Source of the DNA: CAWEFA01 sp963808135
GTDB lineage: Bacteria; Bacteroidota; Bacteroidia; Bacteroidales; DTGW01
Reading direction: 5' to 3'
Length of the DNA stretch: 14,658 nucleotides
Assembly: GCA_963808135.1 (NCBI GenBank)
Contig: CAWEFA010000015.1
Location: 1-14,658, forward strand
A model generated the notes under the pieces. The model saw only the letters and a program-made list of their open reading frames with translations. It did not search any database and had not been told where the DNA came from. Below, in pieces: positions 1 to 8,397 of the stretch (positions are counted from its first letter, which is position 1; each line of letters begins with the position of its first letter). A program made the position numbers and the translations under genes.

Positions 1-288
1 GAGCCGGTGAACTGGAACGAGCATCTTCGCGGTTCGTTTTTTTACCGTTATGCCCGCTCGGCCATCACGCCCGGCGTCCTGTCGAGCGCGGCGCCAGCAG
101 CAGCTTGCGTAACTCAGGTGATACGCGGCCAGGACACAGGGTGACACCTGAGGTACGCGCGTTCCCCAAATCGTGTTGGATCAAGTGGTTATCATGGCAT
201 GAGATGATTACGAAATCGATATTTTTTGATACGTTTCACGCAATTTTTATCGATATATCTCATTGAAAAATAACGAAACATCGACTTA

Positions 289-304
289 TGTTTCACGTGA
301 AACA
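289..304. promoter_or_regulatory. parS: parS centromere site (ParB binding site)
   Basis: The 16 bases TGTTTCACGTGAAACA form a perfect palindrome identical to the widely conserved chromosomal parS consensus. Established knowledge: ParB (Spo0J) binds parS, spreads along the DNA and, with ParA and SMC/MukB-type condensin, separates newly replicated origins; parS sites in most bacteria cluster near oriC. The site lies in an AT-rich intergenic stretch, as expected for a functional site. A sequence sharing one half-site (CGTTTCACG, 232-240) lies about 50 bp upstream and may be a degenerate second site. No parA or parB gene is visible here. The exact 16-bp match makes the call strong; placing this segment near the origin is inference. 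Confidence 0.88.
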
Positions 305-366
305 TTTAGAGAACATGGCGCGCGGAAAAATACGCACGATGAAACAAGGTCCGATCGGCAAATCCG

Positions 367-385
367 GGGGGTCGTTTTGACCCCC
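367..385. promoter_or_regulatory. GC-rich hairpin in the leader of the trpB2-like gene
   Basis: GGGGGTC (367-373) and GACCCCC (379-385) are perfect inverted repeats around a 5-base loop, gtttt. The hairpin lies about 58 bases before the start codon of the trpB2-like gene. No run of T follows on the plus strand, so it is not a textbook terminator for that direction. It may be a leader RNA structure or the terminator of an upstream gene. The function is unknown. Confidence 0.35.
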
Positions 386-443
386 GCCTAGGGTTGGCTT
401 ACAAATATACGGGACGAATTCGATAAAAGACCTGGGGGAGATC

Positions 444-1820
444 ATGACCGAATTGACCAAATACCTGCTCCCTGAAGATCGGATTCCGAAGGCCTGGTAC
501 AACCTGGTCGCCGATCTGCCGAAGCCGCCCCCGCCGGCACTGCATCCGGGCACCGGCCAGCCGGTCGGCCCCGGCGATCTGGCGCCCCTGTTCCCCATGG
601 CCATCATCATGCAGGAGGTCTCGCCGAGCGTACATCGAGATCCCCGAGCCGGTGCGCGACATCTATCGCCTGTGGCGGCCGACGCCGCTGATCCGCGCCC
701 GGCGCCTGGAGAAGGCGCTCGGACACCCCGGCCAAGATTTTCTTCAAGTACGAGGGCGTCAGCCCGGCCGGCAGCCACAAGCCCAACACGGCGGTGCCCC
801 AGGCCTTCTACAACAAGCAGGCAGGCGTCAAGCGCCTGACCACCGAGACCGGCGCCGGCCAATGGGGCTCGTCGCTGGCCTTCGCCGGCCAGCTGTTCGG
901 CCTCGAGGTCGAGGTCTACATGGTCAAGGTCAGCTACGAGCAGAAGCCCTATCGCCGGGCGCTGATGGAGACCTATGGCGCGACGCTGCATCGCCAGCCC
1001 CAGCCAATACGACCGACTCCGGCCGCGCCATTCTGGCCGAGCGATCCCGACTCGACCGGCTCGCTCGGCATCGCCATCTCCGAGGCGGTCGAGATGGCCG
1101 CCCAGCGCGACGACACCAAATACTCGCTCGGCTCGGTGCTCAACCACGTGCTGCTGCACCAGACCGTGATCGGCCAGGAGGCGATGAAGCAGCTTGGCGA
1201 TGCCGGCGACTATCCCGACATCGTCATCGGCTGCGCCGGCGGCGGCTAGCAACTTCGCCGGCATCGCCTTCCCCTTCTTCGGCGAGAAGGCGCGGCCGCA
1301 AGCAAGGTGCGCATCATCGCCGTCGAGCCGACCTCCTGCCCGACCCTGACGCGAGGGCGCTACGCCTACGATTTCGGCGACACCGGCCACCTCACGCCGC
1401 TGGTGAAGATGCACACGCTCGGGCTCGACCTTCATGCCGCCGGGCATTCATGCCGGCGGCTTGCGCTATCACGGCATGGCGCCGCTGGTCAGCCACGTGC
1501 TCGAACTGGGCCTGATCGAGGCGCGCGCCTATGCCCAGACTCGAATGCTTCGCCGCCGGCGTGCAGTTCGCCCGCACCGAAGGCATCGTGCCGGCGCCCG
1601 AATTGAACCACGCGGTCAAGGCCGCGATCGACGAAGCGCTGCGCTGCAAGAACGAAGGCAAGAGCGAGACGCATCCTGTTCAACCTGTCGGGCCACGGCC
1701 ATTTCGACATGCAGGCCTATACCGGACTATTTCGCCGGCAAACTCAAGGACGAGCCCTACGACCAGCAGCGCGCTCGACAAGGCGCTTGGCCGCAATCGC
1801 CCAAGGTGGCGGCAGAATAG
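444..1820 (+). CDS. TrpB2-type tryptophan synthase beta-like PLP enzyme, frame broken by many single-base insertions
   Basis: This is the PLP-dependent TrpB-like (TrpB2) family of about 450 residues, not the canonical TrpB that pairs with TrpA. Family members in archaea and thermophiles can join indole and serine to make tryptophan; the role in Proteobacteria is uncertain. The start ATG follows GGGGGAG at 434-440, and the product opens MTELTKYLLPEDRIPKAWYN. The frame then changes repeatedly, but the pieces join in family order: RDIYRLWRPTPL, SPAGSHKPNTAV (PLP lysine at 779-781), TTETGAGQWGSSLAFAG, GSLGIAISEAVE, the phosphate-binding GGGSNFAG, VRIIAVEP, GIHAGGLRYHGMAPL, NLSGHGHFDMQAY and AKVAAE before TAG at 1818-1820. 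Extra single bases fit best at about 723, 992, 1011, 1042, 1247, 1422, 1539, 1672, 1724, 1773, 1792 and 1802, with net shifts near 630 and 1290-1306. The residues after each repair match the family, so I read an intact gene in poor sequence, not a decayed pseudogene. Confidence 0.85.
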
Positions 1821-1841
1821 ACCTGCGCCATTCCCATATGG

Positions 1842-1864
1842 GCGGGAGGCCGAGCGCCTCCCGC
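1842..1864. terminator. Hairpin terminator between convergent genes
   Basis: GCGGGAGGC (1842-1850) and GCCTCCCGC (1856-1864) pair perfectly over 9 bp around the 5-base loop cgagc. It lies in the 45-base gap between the stop of the trpB2-like gene (1820) and the stop of the opposing aminotransferase (1866-1868). The following plus-strand bases are pyrimidine-rich (tctacttcttcc) but not a clean T run. Its position suggests a bidirectional terminator. A small palindrome, CCCATATGGG, directly precedes it. Confidence 0.6.
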
Positions 1865-1865
1865 T

Positions 1866-2337
1866 CTACTTCTTCCACAATCCTTCAGCCGCCGGGCCGC
1901 TCGGCATTTCGGCCTCGGTGCCGGGATAGGCGAGCCGCATGAAGCGCCGCCCCTCGGCCGGGTCGAAGTCGACGCCCGGCGTGCAGGCAACGCCGGTCTC
2001 GGCCAACAGTGCGGCGGCAGAAGGCCTCGCTGTCATTGGTATAGCGCGACACATCGGCGTAGAGATAGAACGCGCCCTCGGCGGGGGCGAAAGTATCGAA
2101 TCCCGCGCCGGCAAGCGTCGAGCAGAATCGTCGCGGTTTCGCTGGTAGCGCGCGACATTGCCTCGAGTTCGTCGGCACAGTCGAATGCCGCCACACCGGC
2201 GACCTGGGCAAGCGCGGCGGCGAAATGAATAGGTTCTGCGCCAGCACCTCGACGGGCCGCAACAGACTGTCGGGCAAAATCATCCAGCCGAGTCGCCATC
2301 CGGTCATCGAGAAATATTTCGAAAAACTGTTGATCGT
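1866..2337 (-). CDS. Class I/II PLP-dependent aminotransferase, C-terminal part only, frameshifted
   Basis: Fold-type I aminotransferases move an amino group between an amino acid and a 2-oxo acid using PLP; the substrate cannot be told from this fragment. Reading leftwards from the seam it begins at the PLP-lysine motif INSFSKYFSMTGWRLGW (K is the Schiff-base lysine) and continues with LAQNLFISPP, VAGVAAFDCADELEA, FAPAEGAFYLYADVS, DSEAFCRR, GVACTPGVDFDP and RRFMRLAYPGTEAEM; the arginine of the last piece is probably the substrate-carboxylate binder. These pieces lie in three frames, so at least three indels are present. The stop is the TAG complementary to 1866-1868. The N-terminal half, including the cofactor-pocket residues before the lysine, is absent because the sequence switches to Bacteroidetes secA at about 2337. 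The gene converges on the trpB2-like gene. Confidence 0.8.
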
Positions 2338-2345
2338 GCATATCC
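2325..2345. other. Chimeric seam between alphaproteobacterial-like and Bacteroidetes DNA
   Basis: On the minus strand the SecA frame reads VRQTQAPNRMDM and then, without a stop, enters residues that make no sense for SecA. One frame over, the same DNA becomes the aminotransferase motif INSFSKYFSMTGWRLGW. The switch falls between about 2325 and 2345. GC content, codon choice and indel frequency all change here. No insertion-sequence end, tRNA, integrase or target duplication is present. The join is therefore most simply an assembly or library artefact. Confidence 0.9.
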
Positions 2346-5300
2346 ATCCTGTTTGGCGCTTGGGTTTGACGAACATTGTCCGGATCGGTGAAAGGAATGT
2401 TGCCCTTAATTAGCATTGATACTACATTTTTATTTATAGTTTCAATCATGGTGCGGAACAATTCGAACGACTCGAATTTGTAAATAAGCAGCGGATCTTT
2501 TTGTTCATAAGCTGCATTTTGTACCGATTGTTTCAGATCGTCCATTTCACGGAGGTGTTCGCGCCAGGCATCATCAATTGTTAATAGTATGGAAGTTTTT
2601 TCATACGATTTGACCAATTCGGCACAATTTGTTTCAAATGCAACTTTAAGGTTAGTTATTATCTGGTAAACTTTTATGCCATCGCTAACCGGCACAACAA
2701 TATTTTCATATAAAGCGCCTTGTTTTTCATAAATGTCCTTAACAACCGGATAAGCCTGCTTTGCCAAATTTGTATTTTTACGGCGATAGCTATTCCATAA
2801 TTCGGTATAGAGTTTCCCAATCAGCTCATCGGATGAAAGTTTTAGATAATCGTTAGGACTGAATGGAACTTCAATAGAAAGTAATCTTATAACTTCCAGG
2901 TTAAACTCTTCAAAATCGGTATTTCCATGATACTGGTTCACTATATATTCGCAAACATCATACATCATGTTCGAAATATCAAGGCTTAAGCGCTCTCCAA
3001 AAAGCGCATTGCGCCTACGTTTGTAAATTACTTCGCGTTGCGAGTTCATAACATCGTCATATTCGAGCAAGCGTTTTCGTATGCCGAAATTGTTTTCTTC
3101 AACTTTTTTCTGAGCCCTTTCGATGGAACGGGATATCATTGAATGTTGAATAACTTCGCCTTCCTGGATGCCAATCCGATCCATAATTGAAGCAATACGG
3201 TCGGAGCCGAACAAACGCATAAGGTCGTCTTCGAGCGATACAAAAAATTGCGATGAGCCTGGATCCCCCTGCCTTCCCGAACGGCCGCGCAACTGCCTGT
3301 CGACACGTCTTGATTCATGGCGTTCGGTTCCTACAATTGCCAACCCCCCAGCCTTCCTGACTTCTTCGGAAAGCTTAATATCGGTTCCGCGCCCTGCCAT
3401 GTTTGTGGCGATTGTAACTATCCGCGATTTCCCGGCTTCGGCGACAATATCCGCCTCTCTTTGATGCAACTTGGCATTTAATACATTATGTTTTATGCCT
3501 TTTATTTTCAACATCCTGCTCAACAGCTCTGAAATTTCCACCGACGTTGTGCCAACCAAAATGGGTCTTCCATTTTCAATCAGGCTTTCAATTTCTTCAA
3601 TAACGGCATTATATTTTTCGCGTTTGGTTTTATAAACTTTATCTTCATTGTCTATCCTGATAACATCCTTGTTTGTTGGTATTACAACCACATCGAGCTT
3701 GTAAATATTCCATAATTCCCCGGCTTCGGTTTCAGCGGTGCCTGTCATACCGGCCAGTTTTTTATACATTCTGAAGTAATTCTGGAGCGTAATAGTGGCA
3801 AATGTTTGGGTTGCCGCTTCAACCCTCACACGTTCCTTTGCCTCGATTGCCTGGTGAAGGCCGTCTGAATAACGCCTGCCCTCAAGAATCCTTCCTGTTT
3901 GTTCGTCAACAATTTTTATTTTATTTTCAATTATAACATATTCAACGTCCTTTTCAAACAATGTATAAGCTTTAAGAAGCTGGTTTACCGTATGTACCCT
4001 TTCCGATTTAATAACGTAGTCCTGAAGCAGTTTTTCTTTCTTAATTATTTTTTCATCAGGGTTAGTTATGGTTTTTTCAATTTCTGCAATTTCCGAACCA
4101 ATATCGGGAAGAATAAAAAAGGATGAATCTTCGGACGAGGAAGTAATCAGGTCGATGCCTTTTTCCGTGAGGTCAATGCTATTGTTCTTTTCATCTATAA
4201 CAAAATAAAGTTCGTCGGTTGCAAGATGCATATTTTTACTATTATCCTGCATGTAAAAATTTTCTGTTTTAAGCAAAAGTGTTTTATTTCCTTCTTCGCT
4301 CAAGAACTTAATTAAGGCTTTATTTTTTGGCAGACCCTTATATGCACGAAGAAGGGATAGTCCTGCTTTCTCTTTGTCGTCTGAATCGAGCGCTTTTTTA
4401 GCATCGGCTAGTATTTGGGTAACAAGTTTTCGTTGTGCATTTACCAGCGTTTCCACCTTAGGCCTGTAAACTTCAAATTCCTGGTTTTCGCCTTTCGGCA
4501 CAGGCCCTGAAATTATCAACGGGGTACGGGCATCGTCGATAAGAACGGAGTCAACCTCATCTACTATTGCGTAATTATGCAAACGTTGAACGAGTTCTTC
4601 AGGAATGCCGGCCATGTTGTCGCGCAAGTAATCGAAGCCGAATTCATTGTTAGTGCCGAAAGTAATATCGGCAAGGTAAGCTCTACGCCTTTGTTCGGAG
4701 TTCGGCTGATGCCTGTCAATACAATCTACCGTTAAGCCGTGGAACTCATACATTGGCCCCATCCATTCGCTGTCGCGTTTTGCAAGATAGTCATTAACAG
4801 TAACAATATGAACGCCGCGTCCGGTAAGCCCATTTAAAAATACCGGCAAAGTTGCCACAAGGGTTTTGCCTTCGCCGGTTGCCATTTCAGCTATTTTGCC
4901 CTGATGCAGCACAACGCCGCCAATAAGCTGGCAGTCGTAATGTATCATATCCCATTTAATTTCATTGCCGCCGGCTATCCAATGATTAAGATAAACCGCC
5001 TTATCGCCCCTGATTTTAATGCTGCTTCGCGTGGTAGCCAAATAACGGTCGTTATCGTTTGCAGTAACTTCTATTTCTTCACTCTCATAAAACCGCCGTG
5101 CGGTATCTTTTATAATGGCAAATGCGAGCGGAAGAACTTCATCGAGTATTTTATTTAATTTTTCTTCAATTGTTTCTTCAATTTTATCAATCTGAGCATA
5201 TAATTTTTCTTTTTCTTTTATATCGAGATCAGGATCCTCAATTTTTGCTTTTAATTCCTTTTTTTGTTCTTCCTCGCTGAATATTGAAGAACGAACTTTA

Positions 5301-5461
5301 ATTTTAAGATCATTGCTTAATTTACGCAGCTCATCATTTGTCAGTTTTATTAACTTTTCATATTCTCCGGGGATATTATCTACAATAGGTTGAATTTCTT
5401 TAATATCTTTTTCAGATTTTGACCCAAAAAAATTCTGAATTATGCTGGCAAGAATACTCAT
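2336..5461 (-). CDS. secA: Preprotein translocase ATPase SecA, C-terminal tail missing at the seam
   Basis: SecA is the cytoplasmic motor that drives unfolded preproteins through SecYEG by ATP hydrolysis. About 1042 native residues are present. The N-terminus MSILASIIQNFFGSKSEKDI is followed by a charged insertion (about 60-105) as in Bacteroidetes SecA. Walker A is ATGEGKT (194-200), then TVNDYLAKRD, and Walker B/DEVD at 301-304 followed by DDARTPLIISGP. The preprotein cross-linking region holds a large insertion. The second nucleotide-binding fold shows GRPILVGTTSVE, TNMAGRGTDIKL and RQLRGRSGRQGDPGSSQFF. The helical scaffold is recognisable (SILLTIDDAWREHLREMDDLKQ), and the last native residues are APNRMDM. 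The tail that normally follows, usually ending in a zinc-binding CxCxSGK motif that contacts SecB or ribosomes, is missing because foreign sequence starts there; the open frame running on to 2033 is spurious. The start ATG is the complement of 5459-5461. Its partner across the 245-bp upstream gap is the divergent protease gene. Confidence 0.96.
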
Positions 5462-5588
5462 TTTGAAATTTTTTAATAGGTGTGAATTATTTAAGGCTGT
5501 AAAATTAATTTATTTTCCTTCATATTATGATTGTGCTATATAAAAGTTTAGATGCTTAGCCCTTCAAACATTAAGAAAAATATAGACT

Positions 5589-5607
5589 TAACACATGCGT
5601 AACACAT
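5589..5607 (+). repeat. Tandem TAACACAT direct repeat in the secA/protease gap
   Basis: TAACACAT occurs at 5589-5596 and again at 5600-5607, separated by gcg, giving an 11-base period, close to one helical turn. Such spacing can mark a regulator site bound on one face of DNA, but two copies of an 8-mer in AT-rich DNA could also be chance. Confidence 0.3.
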
Positions 5608-5623
5608 TTTTAATATTTGAACA

Positions 5624-5668
5624 GTTTCATATAAAAACTTTCAAAATAAGTTTTTAAGGATATGAAAC
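5624..5668. promoter_or_regulatory. Long bulged inverted repeat upstream of the protease promoter
   Basis: The left arm GTTTCATATAAAAACTT (5624-5640) pairs fully with AAGTTTTT (5648-5655) plus ATATGAAAC (5660-5668). The only interruption is four unpaired bases, aagg (5656-5659), on the right side; the loop is tcaaaat. That gives 17 bp of pairing. The right end is 10 bases before the TATCTTTG box, so the repeat covers the region where the -33 element should lie. It could be an operator for a dimeric regulator or an RNA hairpin for a transcript entering from the left; no regulator is known. Confidence 0.5.
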
Positions 5669-5678
5669 GTATTTTTTC

Positions 5679-5686
5679 TATCTTTG
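5679..5686 (+). promoter_or_regulatory. Bacteroidetes -7 promoter box of the protease gene
   Basis: TATCTTTG matches the Bacteroidetes primary sigma factor consensus TAnnTTTG exactly. Transcription would start about 5-8 bases downstream, leaving a short leader before the ATG at 5707 or 5716. I do not see a good TTG -33 element at the usual spacing; that space is taken by the right arm of the hairpin. Confidence 0.65.
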
Positions 5687-5706
5687 ATTCTCTTTTAAGT
5701 TAATAG

Positions 5707-8382
5707 ATGGTTTTCATGGTCAGGAAGCTTTTGTTTATATTACTTCTGTTGCAGCCAATATTAAATGGCAAAGCCCAGGTTTCAAAAAAAATGCCAATTA
5801 ATCCCGACTTTATTAATTATTTTAAATTGCAGGATTCGCTCAGGAGAGCAAATGTAAAAATCAACAAATCTTTAGGATATGTTCCAATGACTTTTCAACT
5901 TGGAGATGTTAATATAGTAAATACATCGGAGAATGTAAAAGGACTAAAAAGCTCGTTTGTACTGTTGCCCTCTTCTTATGATTTAAGACAAATACATGAA
6001 GTATCTTCCGTCAAAAACCAGGGGTCTGGTGCAGCAGGCGGCAATTGCTGGGCATTCGCAACTTTGAGCTCTATTGAATCGGATTGGATGGTAAAAAGTT
6101 TTCCCGAATTTGAGCTATCTGAAAAAAATTTGGTTTGCTGTAATGGTTTTCTTAGAGTATTAGAAGATGGTGGAAATAACCAAACAGCTATGGCATACCT
6201 GACAAATTTAAAAGGCCCTATTAATGAAACTGACGACCCTTACTCTACAATTTCTACTAATTCTGCATGTGTTTCAGGGAAACCAGTTGTTGCTTGTGTA
6301 CCTGAAGTACGTTGGGTATATAAAAACCGTAATTATACAAAACGCATAATTATGGACTATGGTGCAGTAACATCAGCCATGTATATGGATCTCTCTTATT
6401 TTAATTCAAACGATTTTACCTATTATTATAATGGAACGAGTATCGCTAATCACATGATCCTGATTGCAGGCTGGGACGATAATATAGTAACCGCCGGGGG
6501 CAAAGGGGCATGGATTGTTAAAAACAGTTGGGGCGATGCCTGGGCTGATAAAGGTTATTTCTATATTTCTTATAAGGATTCAAAGATTTTAAACCCGATT
6601 GCTTATTACCCGGTACGTTGGGGTATTGGAACGGTTAATAATGAAACAGTAGATCAACTTTATAGTTACTGTAAATTATGTGCCCTGAATTTTATTGGCA
6701 CGTCGCATCAAAGTGAGACAGGAATTGTTAGTGAAGAATATTTTAATAATAAGCCACAATATATAAGAAAGGTAGGCACTTTCTTGGCAAAGACAGGCGC
6801 TACAGTTGAAATTGAGATATTAGATGCAGAAAACAATATTTTGTCTTCTTATAAAAGCGATCCTGTCAGATCTCCCGGTTATTACACTTTCGATATACCA
6901 ACATTAGTTTTGGGTAATTTTTCTATTGAAGTTACCTATTTCACGCCCGATTTATATACACCAATCCCGATAGAAATAAAATTAAATAATCCATATCCAA
7001 CGGATCCAAGTGATACAGCTTATGCCGATCCTATAATTGAACCTTCGGGACGGCAGTGGATTCTTGAAAATGGCAATTGGCAACCTTTAGGTTCTAATGT
7101 CCCTAATTGGGAATGCGATCTTGTAATTAGTGCTTATGCACAGAATAGTTGGCAGGGGCCTAAAGCTAATTTCAATATGAGTAAATATGAAGTATGTGCA
7201 GGCAGTTCTGTACAGTTTACAGACAACTCGGCCTCATTAGAAAATATTTCAAGTTATTTTTGGGATTTTGGAAAAAATGCCAATCCTGCAACTGCAACCG
7301 GTAAAGGCCCGCATACAGTTCTTTATGATTCATCTGCAACCCCGGGCCTCAGGTATGCAAAACTTGTAGTTAGTAACTCATTGGGAACGGATTCAATTAT
7401 AAAAGAATTCAAAATACCTGACATGCTTTCGATATTTATTGCTGCGCCCGATTCAGCAAGGTTGGACGACACAATTAAATTATATGCCTTTGGCAATGCT
7501 GATAATTTTACCTGGTATCCTTCCGATTATTTAAATACACCAACGGGAAAAGAAGTTTTTTTAAAAGGCAATATCGATGGTTATTACAGGTATACGGTAA
7601 CAGGCACTCAGGGTAATTGCATCGGTGGGGTAACTTTTGAATTGTTATTAAGAAAATCACCGCCAAATGACAGTATTTGCCATGCCATTGATTTGCATAT
7701 CGGCGATAATGGCCCGTTTACCAATCAATTTGCAGGTATTCAAAAGAATGAACCTTATCCTACCGATACTTGCTGCAATTGCCCGATGACATGGTGCTAC
7801 CAAACCGAAGGAAGCCCTTTGCAAAACAGCGTTTGGTTTAAAATTACAGGCCCTCCGAGTGGATATGTTAATATTGATACACGTGGCATGGATACAGAAA
7901 TTGCTGTTTATAAATCCGATTCATGCACAAATATTACAAAAGCAGACCTTGTTGCAGCAAATGACGATTATCATTCTGAATATCCTTATTCAGCAGCATT
8001 ATATGGACTTTCTCTTATACCTGGCCAAACGTATTGGGTACAAGTTGCCGGAAGCGAAGGAGGAGTTGAGGGCACATTCTACATTACAGTTTCAGAAATG
8101 ACAACAATTTCAGACCATAAAACAATCGGGGAATCAAGCTTATCAGTTGTGCCCAATCCAAGCAATGGCAAAGCAAACCTTCAATATTCTTCGCCCTATG
8201 ATGAGAAATTTACAGTTAGCTTATTTGATTTGACCGGCAAAACAGTATTTATAAAACAAAGCAGTAAAAATTCAGGACAAATAACTTTACCACTCGATTT
8301 GAACATGCTGCCCAAAGGTTTATATTTTGTGAAAGTTAACAGCAACATGGGTAACCTCACCGCAAAATGTATTCTACAATAA
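5707..8382 (+). CDS. Secreted papain-family (C1) protease with lectin-like, PKD and T9SS sorting domains
   Basis: An 891-residue exported cysteine protease. A Sec signal peptide (residues 1-24, hydrophobic LLFILLLLQPIL, likely cleaved after KAQ) is followed by a papain-like domain at about 88-300. The oxyanion glutamine is in VKNQG (Q105), the nucleophile in GGNCWAF (C114), the histidine in NHMILIAGWDD (H249) and the asparagine in VKNSWGDAW (N273), so the catalytic set is complete. Residues about 315-480 look like the lectin-like domain often found after such catalytic domains. A PKD-type domain spans about 485-570 (SVQFTDNS, SYFWDFG), an Ig-like stretch about 575-650, and a beta-rich module about 652-798 with a cysteine cluster (CCNC near 689-692). 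The C-terminus (about 810-891: VVPNPSNGKANL, LPKGLYFVKV) is a T9SS type A sorting domain, so the protein should cross the outer membrane by type IX secretion. ATG 5716 is an alternative start. It converges on icd with a 15-bp gap. Confidence 0.93.
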   Translation: MVFMVRKLLFILLLLQPILNGKAQVSKKMPINPDFINYFKLQDSLRRANVKINKSLGYVPMTFQLGDVNIVNTSENVKGLKSSFVLLPSSYDLRQIHEVSSVKNQGSGAAGGNCWAFATLSSIESDWMVKSFPEFELSEKNLVCCNGFLRVLEDGGNNQTAMAYLTNLKGPINETDDPYSTISTNSACVSGKPVVACVPEVRWVYKNRNYTKRIIMDYGAVTSAMYMDLSYFNSNDFTYYYNGTSIANHMILIAGWDDNIVTAGGKGAWIVKNSWGDAWADKGYFYISYKDSKILNPIAYYPVRWGIGTVNNETVDQLYSYCKLCALNFIGTSHQSETGIVSEEYFNNKPQYIRKVGTFLAKTGATVEIEILDAENNILSSYKSDPVRSPGYYTFDIPTLVLGNFSIEVTYFTPDLYTPIPIEIKLNNPYPTDPSDTAYADPIIEPSGRQWILENGNWQPLGSNVPNWECDLVISAYAQNSWQGPKANFNMSKYEVCAGSSVQFTDNSASLENISSYFWDFGKNANPATATGKGPHTVLYDSSATPGLRYAKLVVSNSLGTDSIIKEFKIPDMLSIFIAAPDSARLDDTIKLYAFGNADNFTWYPSDYLNTPTGKEVFLKGNIDGYYRYTVTGTQGNCIGGVTFELLLRKSPPNDSICHAIDLHIGDNGPFTNQFAGIQKNEPYPTDTCCNCPMTWCYQTEGSPLQNSVWFKITGPPSGYVNIDTRGMDTEIAVYKSDSCTNITKADLVAANDDYHSEYPYSAALYGLSLIPGQTYWVQVAGSEGGVEGTFYITVSEMTTISDHKTIGESSLSVVPNPSNGKANLQYSSPYDEKFTVSLFDLTGKTVFIKQSSKNSGQITLPLDLNMLPKGLYFVKVNSNMGNLTAKCILQ

Positions 8383-8397
8383 AGCAGGAAACCAACG

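Larger units (their letters stand above)
1..443. other. Non-coding left edge and leader of the trpB2-like gene
   Basis: I recognise no gene in this stretch. Forward frame 1 is open from base 1 to a TGA at 142-144, but its product resembles no family I know, and indels are so frequent in this segment that a short open frame means little. It could be the 3' end of an upstream gene. Bases about 180-310 are strikingly AT-rich within an otherwise GC-rich segment and hold the parS site at 289-304. A short GC-rich hairpin lies at 367-385. An 8-bp inverted repeat (CTCAGGTG at 113-120, CACCTGAG at 145-152) is also present and is probably incidental. Confidence 0.5.
5462..5706. promoter_or_regulatory. 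Divergent regulatory region between secA and the protease gene
   Basis: This 245-bp AT-rich gap must hold promoters for both genes. On the plus strand it contains a clear Bacteroidetes -7 box at 5679-5686. Just before that is a large hairpin at 5624-5668, and before the hairpin a short direct repeat, TAACACAT, at 5589-5596 and 5600-5607. For secA I see only a one-mismatch -7 candidate on the minus strand (complement of 5565-5572), which is too weak to call. Confidence 0.6.

Noticed and set aside
113..152. 8-bp inverted repeat CTCAGGTG / CACCTGAG as an operator
   Set aside because: It is short, has a 24-base spacer, lies in error-prone sequence and has no associated promoter or gene.
293..1447. 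A long minus-strand open frame of 384 codons
   Set aside because: It is antisense to the trpB2-like gene, resembles no family, and is typical of spurious open frames in GC-rich DNA.
1..2335. A horizontally acquired genomic island in a Bacteroidetes chromosome
   Set aside because: Both genes at the boundary are cut mid-body, there is no integrase, IS end, tRNA or repeat, and the indel rate changes abruptly. An assembly artefact explains all of this.
2033..5461. A single 1142-residue SecA variant with a novel C-terminal domain
   Set aside because: Residues beyond about 1042 are encoded by aminotransferase DNA from another organism, partly out of frame. The extension is a by-product of the chimeric seam.
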